Positions 1 through 6,277 of a stretch of 8,246 nt of DNA are shown piece by piece (the stretch's first letter is position 1; each line of letters begins with the position of its first letter). The position numbers were made by a program, and so were the translations under genes. The DNA comes from JAENVT01 sp043758005 (GTDB lineage: Bacteria; Actinomycetota; Acidimicrobiia; Acidimicrobiales; Ilumatobacteraceae), in assembly GCA_043758005.1 (NCBI GenBank), contig JAYVOI010000291.1:1-8246 (forward strand). Reading direction: 5' to 3'. The notes beneath the pieces are model-generated. The model was not told the origin of the DNA and did no database searches. It saw only the letters and a program-made list of their open reading frames with translations.

Positions 1-1
1 C

Positions 2-265
2 GTGATTCCACCCGGTGCACACACCGTTCTCTCACCATCGCCAGGGATCTTCTGGCGGTCCCCACATCCGGGCGCTCCCCCTTTCGCCGACGTCGGCGCC
101 GATGTCCAGTCGGGCAGCACCCTCGGCATCGTCGAGGTGATGAAGCTCATGAACCACATCAGTTCGAGCATCGCGGGAACCGTGGTCGGGGTGTTCGTCG
201 AGAACGGACGACGCGTCGATCGAGGGGACGCGTTGTTCGCCATCCAGCCACCCTCTTCGCAATGA
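2..265 (+). CDS. Biotin carboxyl carrier protein (AccB-type), probably 5'-truncated by the window edge
   Basis: This is the biotin carrier of a carboxylase: its lysine-bound biotin accepts CO2 from the biotin carboxylase and carries it to the carboxyltransferase. The readable 87 residues are essentially one biotinyl domain. The biotinylation motif is EVMKLMN, with the target lysine at residue 48 (codon 143-145). It differs slightly from the common EAMKMMN. A segment SPGIFWRSPHPGAPPF (residues 13-28) corresponds to the 'thumb' insertion of E. coli AccB (FYRTPSPDAKAF), which carriers of pyruvate carboxylase type lack. The C-terminal half (GTVVGVFVENGRRVDRGDALF) is the usual second hammerhead strand set. 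A GTG at base 2 could be the start, but AccB proteins normally have a longer N-terminus and no ribosome site can be seen, so the true start is probably upstream. The stop overlaps the next start as ATGA, implying translational coupling. Family assignment is very secure; partner specificity is inferred from context. Confidence 0.9.
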   Translation: MIPPGAHTVLSPSPGIFWRSPHPGAPPFADVGADVQSGSTLGIVEVMKLMNHISSSIAGTVVGVFVENGRRVDRGDALFAIQPPSSQ

Positions 266-1680
266 AAGCCGTCGCTCAGACTTCGACGCTTCGCCGCGTA
301 CTCGTCGCCAACCGAGGGGAAATCGCGGTTCGAATCGTCCGGGCATGCCGCGACGAGGGCGTCGAGGTCGTCGTTGCCGTCAGCGATGCCGATCAGGACT
401 CGCTCGCGGCTCGGCTGGCCGACGGCGTCGTGCACATCGGCCCACCCAACGCGGCTCAGAGCTACCTTCGGGTCGGACAGATCGTGTGCGCCGCTCTGCT
501 CGCGCGTTGCGATGCCGTGCATCCGGGGTACGGCTTCTTGTCCGAGCAGCCGGCGCTCGCCGAGGCGTGTGCAGCCAACGGTCTGGTCTTCGTCGGTCCA
601 GGTGCCGAGGTCATCCGCCGCGGCGGCGACAAGGTCGCGGCGCGGGCCGCGGCGCGTCGAGCAGCGGTGCCGGTCGGCGCCGGCTCCGACACGGTCGAGA
701 CCATCGACGCGGCGATGGAGATCAGCGTCGACATCGGCTTTCCGGTGCTGCTGAAAGCTGCCGCCGGCGGGGGTGGCCGAGGGATGGTGCGAGTCGACGA
801 TCCGGCAGAGCTCGCCACGCGGTTCGCGGTGGCTTCGAACGAGGCCCTGTCTGCGTTCGGTGACGGTCGGCTGTACGTCGAACGGTTGGTCGAGAACGCC
901 CGGCACGTCGAGGTTCAGCTCCTTGCCGACACCCACGGCAACATCGTGCATCTCGGCGATCGCGACTGCTCCCTCCAACGCCGGTATCAGAAGATCCTCG
1001 AGGAAGCTCCGGCCACGGCCCTGCCGACAGCCCTCCACCATCGACTTGCCGAGGCCGCGGTCGCTCTCGGGCGCGAGCTCGACTACGTCGGCGCTGGAAC
1101 TGTCGAGTTTCTCGTCGATCTCGACACCCACGAGTTCGTGTTCCTCGAAGTCAACACTCGCGTTCAGGTGGAGCATCCCGTCACCGAGATGGTGACCGGG
1201 GTCGACATTGTGCGCGAGCAACTTCGGATCGCGGCAGGGATGCCGCTTTCGTTCACGCAGGACGACGTGGTCATCACTGGTCACTCGATCGAGTGTCGGA
1301 TCAACGCCGAATCCGTTGCATCGGGCTTCATCCCGTCACCTGGCCGCGTCGTGCGCTGGAGCCCTCCCGAGGGGCCTGGCATTCGCCTCGACACCCACGT
1401 GTTCGCCGGCTACGACGTCTCACCGCACTACGACTCGCTGCTCGCCAAGCTCATCGTCGGTGGCACCGACCGTGACGACGCGATTCGAAACCTCCGGGCC
1501 GCGCTGGCCGCGTTCGAGGTCGACGGCATCGACACCACGATCGAGCTGCATCAGCGCATCGTTGATCACCCGGATTTCCAAGCAGACAACGTCAACACGA
1601 AGTGGCTCGAACGCATGCTCCTCGCGGACCCTGGATCGGCCTCGTCGACGACAAGAAAGGACGCGGCTGCACGTGGCTGA
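262..1680 (+). CDS. Biotin carboxylase subunit (AccC-like)
   Basis: The enzyme carboxylates the biotin on its carrier protein using ATP and bicarbonate, in the cytoplasm. The 472 residues compare with about 450 for E. coli AccC, so it is a stand-alone subunit without fused carrier. The N-terminal pre-ATP-grasp domain has VLVANRGEIAVRI (13-25) and HPGYGFLSE (87-95). The ATP-grasp domain has the ATP-binding lysines K124 (GDKVAA) and K165, the glycine loop GGGGRGM (169-175), HVEVQ (215-219), and QRRYQK ending at K244. The metal and catalytic segment EVNTRVQVEHPVTE (296-309) includes E296, R300, Q302 and E304. R346 in ECRINAE matches E. coli R338. All residues known to matter in E. coli AccC appear present, so the enzyme should be active. 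The last ~20 residues (SASSTTRKDAAARG) are a low-complexity tail overlapping the next gene. The ATG at 262 overlaps the carrier's stop by four bases. No separate ribosome site is obvious, which fits coupling. Family certainty is high; which carboxylase it serves is inferred from the operon. Confidence 0.96.
   Translation: MKAVAQTSTLRRVLVANRGEIAVRIVRACRDEGVEVVVAVSDADQDSLAARLADGVVHIGPPNAAQSYLRVGQIVCAALLARCDAVHPGYGFLSEQPALAEACAANGLVFVGPGAEVIRRGGDKVAARAAARRAAVPVGAGSDTVETIDAAMEISVDIGFPVLLKAAAGGGGRGMVRVDDPAELATRFAVASNEALSAFGDGRLYVERLVENARHVEVQLLADTHGNIVHLGDRDCSLQRRYQKILEEAPATALPTALHHRLAEAAVALGRELDYVGAGTVEFLVDLDTHEFVFLEVNTRVQVEHPVTEMVTGVDIVREQLRIAAGMPLSFTQDDVVITGHSIECRINAESVASGFIPSPGRVVRWSPPEGPGIRLDTHVFAGYDVSPHYDSLLAKLIVGGTDRDDAIRNLRAALAAFEVDGIDTTIELHQRIVDHPDFQADNVNTKWLERMLLADPGSASSTTRKDAAARG
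1655..1661 (+). promoter_or_regulatory. Ribosome binding site for the carboxyltransferase gene
   Basis: GAAAGGA lies inside the 3' end of the biotin carboxylase gene, 11 bases before a GTG at 1673. The spacing is a little long. It supports the GTG as start, because the next in-frame ATG (codon 21) would remove the conserved RDGQQ metal-binding segment, and reading further upstream enters sequence that is clearly coding in the other frame. Confidence 0.5.
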
Positions 1681-3136
1681 GATCGAGATCATCGACCAGA
1701 CCCTCCGAGATGGTCAGCAGAGCCTGTGGGGCATGCGGATGAAGGTCGCCCACCTGGCCGCAGTCGCGCAAGACATCGACCAGGCCGGGTACCGCGTCGT
1801 CGACCTCACCGGCAGCTCGATCTTCGAATGCATGATGCGCTACAACCGCGAGGATCCATGGGACGGCCTCGATCTGTGGCGTTCGTGGATGCCGACATCG
1901 CGTCTGCGCTCGGGGTGTCGCAGCAACTGCATCGCCAAGTTCGGGCTGACCCCCGATTCGCTGATGGACCTGTGGATTCGCACACTGGCCAAACACGGCA
2001 TCGACAGCTTCTGGATCTACGACTGCCTCTACAACATGGACAAGATGGAGCGTTTGTGTCGCACCGTCGCCGATGCCGGATGCGAGGTGGTGCCGGCGAT
2101 CATGTACGGCATCAGCCCCGTCCACACCGACGAGTGGTTCGCGGCACGCATCCGTGAGTTCGTAAGTTGGGGGATCACCGATGCGATCTACTTCGAGGAC
2201 GCGGCCGGCATCCTCAAACCCGAACGGGCCAAGACCCTCATGCCGGCGCTCGTCGAGGCGGCTGGTGGGGTGCCGATCGAGATGCAATGCCACAACACCG
2301 TCGGGCTCGCCGGATACAACTACCTGATCGGTGTCGAGAGCGGCATTCGAATCCTGCACACGGCTCCGGGCCCGCTGGCGAACGGGCCGTCGCTTCCCTC
2401 CACCGAGCAGACCGTCGAGAACCTGCGATGGGAGGGCCACACCACCAGTGTCGATCTCGAGCGCGTCCGACGAGTCAGCGAGCACATGCGCCGGGTCGCG
2501 CTGCACGAGGGGCATCCCATCGGAGTGCCCAACGAGTACAACGTCTTTCCGTATCACCACCAACTCCCCGGCGGCATGACCGGCACGCTGAAGGCCCAAC
2601 TCGCGCAATACGACATGTCCGACCGGTTCAACGAGGTGCTCGAGGAGATCGTCCAGGTCCGCGAGGACCTCGGCCATCCGATCTCGGCGACCCCGTTCTC
2701 GCAGCTGATGGGGATCCAGGCGGTGCTCAACGTCGTCACCGGCGAGCGGTACAGCACGGTGCCCGACGAGGTGCTCGTCTACGTGCTCGGACACTTGGGC
2801 GAGCCACCGGCGCCGATCAACCCGGACGTTCTCGATCGCATGCTTTCCACCAGCCGCGGCAAGGAGATCCAGAACTGGTCACCGCCGCAACCGACGATCG
2901 CGGAGCTCAAGGAGCAGCACGGCGATCGGTCGATGACCGACGAGGAGTTGCTGCGGCGGTACCTCGTTCCGTTGCCCGATGTCGAAGCCACGCGGGCGGC
3001 AGGTCCGGCCGCCCGCGAGTTCCACTTCGAAGCAGAAGGAGTGCCAACATCGCTGGTGCTGGATCTGCTACAGACCTCCCGCGCCAGCTTCGCCGAAGTG
3101 GAGATCGGTTCAGCGACCGTCACCCTTCGCCGATGA
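1673..3136 (+). CDS. PYC/OADA-family carboxyltransferase with altered active site
   Basis: This 487-residue protein is a TIM-barrel carboxyltransferase related to pyruvate carboxylase subunit B and the oxaloacetate decarboxylase alpha subunit, which move CO2 between carboxybiotin and a 2-oxoacid. Family marks in order are DQTLRDGQQSLW (8-19; family DTTLRDAHQSL), MMRYNREDPWDGL (54-66), R83 (the substrate-carboxylate arginine position of RGAN), EDAAGILKP (175-183), QCHNTVG (205-211), a segment TAPGPLANGPSLPS (230-243), and LPGGM (298-302). A mostly helical region with TDEELLRRYLVP follows. There is no biotin-attachment motif at the C-terminus; the separate carrier gene two places upstream supplies it. 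By eye-alignment, the carboxylated metal-ligand lysine of KDMAG is E175, the first histidine of HTHDT is Q205, and the threonine of TSQPS is P239, so substrate or chemistry may differ from pyruvate carboxylase. The GTG start overlaps the preceding gene by eight bases. The family is secure; the acceptor substrate is unknown. Confidence 0.88.
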   Translation: MAEIEIIDQTLRDGQQSLWGMRMKVAHLAAVAQDIDQAGYRVVDLTGSSIFECMMRYNREDPWDGLDLWRSWMPTSRLRSGCRSNCIAKFGLTPDSLMDLWIRTLAKHGIDSFWIYDCLYNMDKMERLCRTVADAGCEVVPAIMYGISPVHTDEWFAARIREFVSWGITDAIYFEDAAGILKPERAKTLMPALVEAAGGVPIEMQCHNTVGLAGYNYLIGVESGIRILHTAPGPLANGPSLPSTEQTVENLRWEGHTTSVDLERVRRVSEHMRRVALHEGHPIGVPNEYNVFPYHHQLPGGMTGTLKAQLAQYDMSDRFNEVLEEIVQVREDLGHPISATPFSQLMGIQAVLNVVTGERYSTVPDEVLVYVLGHLGEPPAPINPDVLDRMLSTSRGKEIQNWSPPQPTIAELKEQHGDRSMTDEELLRRYLVPLPDVEATRAAGPAAREFHFEAEGVPTSLVLDLLQTSRASFAEVEIGSATVTLRR

Positions 3137-3167
3137 TCTGGCCGCCGTTGATCAGGTTCAGTTCAAG

Positions 3168-3175
3168 AAAGGGGA
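3168..3175 (+). promoter_or_regulatory. Ribosome binding site for the PEP-utilising gene
   Basis: AAAGGGGA ends seven bases before the ATG at 3183, in the only real gap (46 bases) within the plus-strand operon. It is the best ribosome site in the window and fixes the start of the following gene. The open frame does extend further upstream, but that part lies inside the carboxyltransferase gene and does not look coding in this frame. Confidence 0.75.
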
Positions 3176-3182
3176 TCATCAC

Positions 3183-4808
3183 ATGACCACGTATGAGTTC
3201 GACACGGGCCTGGACCCGAACTTTCCTGTACTCACTCGCGGCAATGCCGGCGAGATCATGCCCGACATCGTCTCGCCGCTGTCGGCGACGATGTTCTTCC
3301 CGCCGCTCGAGCGAGGATGGCGCCGGTCGTTCACCGAGGTCTGGGACGTGATGGAGTGGCCTTCGTGCCCGACGACGTTCGCCCCCATCGTCGGTGGCCG
3401 CTTCTACATCAACATCTCGGCGTTCCGGCGCCTTGCCGACCTGACTCCCGGCACCAGCCCGGAAGACATCGATCGCACACTGTTCGCAGCCGGTGGCATC
3501 AAGCTCGACCCGTACGAAGTGCCCGACGAGCCGGGGTATGCCGAGCGAGGCCAGCGGATCGCCGCGACCACTGCCGACTTCTTGGAGCATCCCCCGGTCG
3601 GACGGATCGCCACCGAGCACGACCAGGCCCAAGCGCGTCGCCGCGATGGCCGGGCTCATCGTCAATCGCGCAGTTCTGCCGAACTGCTGGACCGGATCAT
3701 CTCGTTGATCCCGTTCAACGAGAGCGACTTCGTCACGCTGTTCATCGGGTCGTCGGTCAGCCCGGTGGTGCTCGGTTCGCTGCAGGCCGGTCTCGTCGCG
3801 GTGTACGGCGACGAGGGCTACGAGCTCGGTCGCCGAGCGGTGATGGGCGGCGGAGGCATCGAGTCTGCCGATGCCGGCAAGGCCATCGCCGCGCTGGCAG
3901 GCCTGGAGGGCGCCGAGTTCGAGGCGGCGTTCAAGCAGGTGCTCGAGCAGTATGGATTTCGCGGGGTCAACGAATGGGAAGTCGCTTCGCCGTCGTGGGA
4001 GATCGAGCCCGAGGTGCTTCGCCGGGCGATCGACGCTGTGCGTGCCGGCGGCGCACCGCGCCAGCCCAACAGCATGCGCGAGGCCGTTCTCGCACGCTTC
4101 GAACGCGACGGCACCCGCACCACGTTCCCAGAGCTCGACCTGTGGCTCGAACGCTGCCAGGTGTGGATGGGCATCCGTGAGCGCACCAAGGCCACGTGCG
4201 TGCTGACCATCAACGAACAGCGGCTCGATGCGCTCGAGATCGGTCGGCGGCTGGTCGCCGATGGCAAGCTCGAGTCAGCGGACCAGATCTACTTCCTGAC
4301 GCTCGACGAGCTGACCACAGCCGTGAATCAGGGAACCATCGACGTCGACATCGTGCACTTGCGGAAGGCCGCGCAACGCGATTTGGAGCGGTATCAGGAG
4401 CCCCTGTTCGCCATCGTCGGGGAGATTCCACCGGTCGAGGAGTGGCCCGTGGTGAGCCGTGACACCCCCGCCGACGACGTCTGCGAAATCATCGGGGCCG
4501 CAGGGAGCCCCGGCCGAGCCACTGGCCGGGCTCGGGTCGTGCGCAACGCCTATGCCGACGAGCCGCCGCAGCCCGGCGAGGTGCTCGTCGCGCCGATCAC
4601 CGACCCGGGCTGGATGCCGCTGTTCGTCGGCGCCGTCGCGGTGGTGGCCGAAATGGGCGGCGAGCTCAGCCACACGATGATCGTGGCGCGCGATCTCGGC
4701 ATGCCGGCGGTCGTCGGAGCGGTTGGGGCAACCACGGCGATCAGGACCGGCGATCTGATCGAGGTCGACGGGTCGACCGGCGTCGTGCGCATTCTCGAGC
4801 GGGCATGA
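3183..4808 (+). CDS. PEP-utilising enzyme, phosphohistidine swivel-domain protein without ATP-grasp domain; internal compensated frameshift
   Basis: The 541-residue protein resembles the middle and C-terminal parts of PEP synthase and rifampicin phosphotransferase. These enzymes pass phosphate from ATP through a mobile histidine domain to an acceptor. The N-terminal part has the family pattern NAGEIMPDIVSPLSATMFF (21-39), then LERGWRRSF and GGRFYINISAFRRL (71-84). The C-terminal swivel domain (about 460-541) has GGELSHTMIVARDLGMPAVVG with the predicted phospho-acceptor H497. The ATP-grasp half is absent here and elsewhere in the window, so a partner subunit may be encoded upstream or elsewhere, as in phenylphosphate synthase. 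Residues 150-166 are out of frame with the rest: reading the +1 frame there gives a G/C-rich-third-base sequence and a more natural peptide (see findings). The reading frame stays open because two opposite single-base changes cancel. The stop overlaps the next start as ATGA. The family is secure; acceptor and activity are not known. Confidence 0.85.
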   Translation: MTTYEFDTGLDPNFPVLTRGNAGEIMPDIVSPLSATMFFPPLERGWRRSFTEVWDVMEWPSCPTTFAPIVGGRFYINISAFRRLADLTPGTSPEDIDRTLFAAGGIKLDPYEVPDEPGYAERGQRIAATTADFLEHPPVGRIATEHDQAQARRRDGRAHRQSRSSAELLDRIISLIPFNESDFVTLFIGSSVSPVVLGSLQAGLVAVYGDEGYELGRRAVMGGGGIESADAGKAIAALAGLEGAEFEAAFKQVLEQYGFRGVNEWEVASPSWEIEPEVLRRAIDAVRAGGAPRQPNSMREAVLARFERDGTRTTFPELDLWLERCQVWMGIRERTKATCVLTINEQRLDALEIGRRLVADGKLESADQIYFLTLDELTTAVNQGTIDVDIVHLRKAAQRDLERYQEPLFAIVGEIPPVEEWPVVSRDTPADDVCEIIGAAGSPGRATGRARVVRNAYADEPPQPGEVLVAPITDPGWMPLFVGAVAVVAEMGGELSHTMIVARDLGMPAVVGAVGATTAIRTGDLIEVDGSTGVVRILERA

Positions 4809-5545
4809 GCGCGTCGTTCGACTTCTCGGGTCGCACCGTGATCGTCACCGGCGGCGCACGGGGCATCGGTCTCGCCCTCAGCCGATTCTTCGCCGAGGCG
4901 GGTGCCACGATCTGCGTGGCGGACGTCAACGAGGCCGCGCTGGCGGAGATCACGGCCGGCGCGCTCGCGGACGCCATCCCCATCGTCGTCGACGTCGCCA
5001 ACGCGGCATCCGCTGCCACCTGCGTCGAGCACGCGGTCGCCCGAACGGGTCGACTCGACGTCGTCGTCAACAACGCGGGCATCCTGCGTGATCGCATGGT
5101 GTGGAAGCTCAGCGATGACGACTGGCACGCCGTGCTCGGCGTGCACCTGACCGGCACCTTCAACATGACGCGGGCTGCGGTGCCGGTGATGCGCGAGCAG
5201 ACGTACGGTCGGATCGTCAACATCACGTCGTACACGGGCCTGCACGGCAACGTCGGTCAGTCGAACTACGCCGCGGCGAAGGCAGGCATCATCGGGTTCA
5301 CGCGCGCGACCGCCAAGGAGCTGGCCGGCTTCGGGATCACGGTGAACGCGATCTCCCCCAATGCCGAGACCGACATGGTCGCTTCGATCCCGGCAGATCG
5401 CCTCGCCGAACTGACCGCCCAGATCCCGATGCGCCGCTTCTCGGACCCGGCCGAAGTGGCTCCGGCGGTCGCCTTCCTCGCCTCCGAACAGGCCGGTTAC
5501 ATCACCGGTGTGGTCCTGCCCGTCGACGGCGGCCTCTCGATCTGA
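4805..5545 (+). CDS. Short-chain dehydrogenase/reductase, FabG/3-hydroxyacyl-CoA dehydrogenase-like
   Basis: This is a classical 246-residue SDR, the standard length for FabG-type enzymes. It interconverts a hydroxyl and a ketone with a nicotinamide cofactor. The Rossmann motif TGGARGIG is at 15-22. An aspartate at the end of the second strand (D40 in VADVN) suggests NAD(H) rather than NADP(H). NNAG is at 89-92, and the catalytic residues are S142, Y155 and K159 (YAAAK). The stretch NNAGILRDRM ... GNVGQSNYAAAK resembles both acetoacetyl-CoA reductases and the dehydrogenase part of multifunctional beta-oxidation enzymes (HSD17B4-like). The VNLTG position reads VHLTG, so the usual active-site Asn is H114, as is common in that second group. 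The C-terminal VDGGLSI is typical. The ATG overlaps the previous stop by four bases, so it is translationally coupled to the PEP-utilising gene and probably acts on the same pathway's substrate or product. The exact substrate cannot be read from sequence. Confidence 0.93.
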   Translation: MSASFDFSGRTVIVTGGARGIGLALSRFFAEAGATICVADVNEAALAEITAGALADAIPIVVDVANAASAATCVEHAVARTGRLDVVVNNAGILRDRMVWKLSDDDWHAVLGVHLTGTFNMTRAAVPVMREQTYGRIVNITSYTGLHGNVGQSNYAAAKAGIIGFTRATAKELAGFGITVNAISPNAETDMVASIPADRLAELTAQIPMRRFSDPAEVAPAVAFLASEQAGYITGVVLPVDGGLSI

Positions 5546-5567
5546 CCGCACACCACTGCAAGGACCT

Positions 5568-5604
5568 TGTCGCTGCGAGGTCGCTGAGCGACCCGGGAGC
5601 GACA
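5568..5604. terminator. Nested palindrome between convergent operons, possible bidirectional terminator
   Basis: An outer pair TGTCGCT (5568-5574) / AGCGACA (5598-5604) encloses a perfect inner hairpin GGTCGC-TGA-GCGACC (5579-5593). The element sits in the 78-base gap between two genes that end facing each other, where a shared terminator would be expected. No clear T-run follows on either strand, which is common in GC-rich bacteria but leaves the role uncertain. The repeated TCGCT/AGCGA units also allow alternative pairings, so it could instead be a dispersed palindromic repeat. Confidence 0.45.
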
Positions 5605-5623
5605 GAGTTCCAGCGATCCGCTC

Positions 5624-6277
5624 TTAGGAGTCGAGCTGAGGCGGGTGTGGGCCGTCCCATCGGTCGAACATCGCGATCTCGTGTGCCGGGCGACGGGTGA
5701 CGGGTCCGAAGTTGCCGTTCGGGAAGCCGACCGGGATGATCGCTTGCGCGGCCACGTCATCGGGCAGGCCGAGCACCTCGTGCAGCTCGTCGCGGAAACG
5801 CAGTGCGTAGGTGGTCGGCACGGCCCCGAGGCCGGTGGCGCGTGCCGCCAACAGGAGGTTCTGGATCCCTGGCCAGATGGAGCTCGCGTAGCGATTCGGA
5901 TCCTGCCCGGCATGATCGAGCACCGCGCATGCAACGATGATGGCGGGAGCTTCGTGCATGTGCGCCGACTGCCACAGCACGGCCTCCCACATCCGACGCC
6001 GCTTGTCGACATCGTGATGAGGCAGAGGCTCGGTGTGCGCGGCCTGCTCGCTCGCGGACTCCTCGCTGGCTCGACGGTTCAGTTCGGCGACTCGTTGCTT
6101 CTGCCGGTCGTCTCGGACGATGATCCAACGCCCACGCTGGAAGTTGCGACCCGACGGCGCTTGATTCGCGGCATCGATCAGTCGAAGGAGTTGCTCCTCG
6201 GGCACTGGATCGGGGCGGAGTCGCCGCATTGCTCGACACGAGTACATGGTCTCGAACAGCCCCATCTGCTCCGTCAT
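5624..6277 (-). CDS. Nitroreductase-family FMN flavoprotein
   Basis: The 217-residue protein belongs to the nitroreductase superfamily, FMN-dependent enzymes that usually act as dimers and reduce nitro compounds, quinones, enones or related substrates with NAD(P)H. Visible marks are SCRAMRRLRPDPV (13-25), with the arginines that normally hold the FMN phosphate, APSGRNFQ (40-47), a central helix region SIWPGIQNLLLAARATGLGAV, and the C-terminal IPVGFPNGNFGPVTRRP. There is no signal peptide or membrane segment, so it is probably cytoplasmic. The chosen ATG (complement of 6275-6277) overlaps the stop of the upstream FAD oxidoreductase by four bases, implying coupling. A second Met at codon 5 has a GGAG nearby but only three bases away. 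The frame is open far upstream of this ATG, but that part is antisense-frame noise inside the neighbouring gene. The family is clear; the substrate is unknown. Confidence 0.9.
   Translation of the reverse strand: MTEQMGLFETMYSCRAMRRLRPDPVPEEQLLRLIDAANQAPSGRNFQRGRWIIVRDDRQKQRVAELNRRASEESASEQAAHTEPLPHHDVDKRRRMWEAVLWQSAHMHEAPAIIVACAVLDHAGQDPNRYASSIWPGIQNLLLAARATGLGAVPTTYALRFRDELHEVLGLPDDVAAQAIIPVGFPNGNFGPVTRRPAHEIAMFDRWDGPHPPQLDS

Noticed and set aside
1208..1672. N-terminal extension of the carboxyltransferase (open frame from 1208)
   Set aside because: This stretch is the other frame of the conserved biotin carboxylase C-terminal domain, and its translation is Ser/Arg/Thr-rich noise. The conserved barrel start follows the GTG at 1673.
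1883..1960. Possible frameshift in the carboxyltransferase around PTSRLRSGCRSNCIAKF
   Set aside because: Third bases stay G/C-rich in the annotated frame and the conserved arginine (R83) falls at the expected distance from the preceding MP, so the odd-looking sequence is probably real.
1592..2794. A 400-residue antisense protein opposite the carboxyltransferase
   Set aside because: It mirrors the codon pattern of a strongly conserved sense gene, is rich in Arg/His/Asp/Val with no motif, and has no ribosome site. Such long antisense frames are common in GC-rich DNA.
2979..3182. N-terminal extension of the PEP-utilising protein
   Set aside because: It overlaps the carboxyltransferase C-terminus in another frame; the ribosome site at 3168-3175 points to the ATG at 3183.
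4550..5551. A 333-residue antisense protein opposite the swivel domain and SDR
   Set aside because: It spans two real genes with clear catalytic motifs; its composition is Arg/Asp/Gly-rich and has no recognisable domain.
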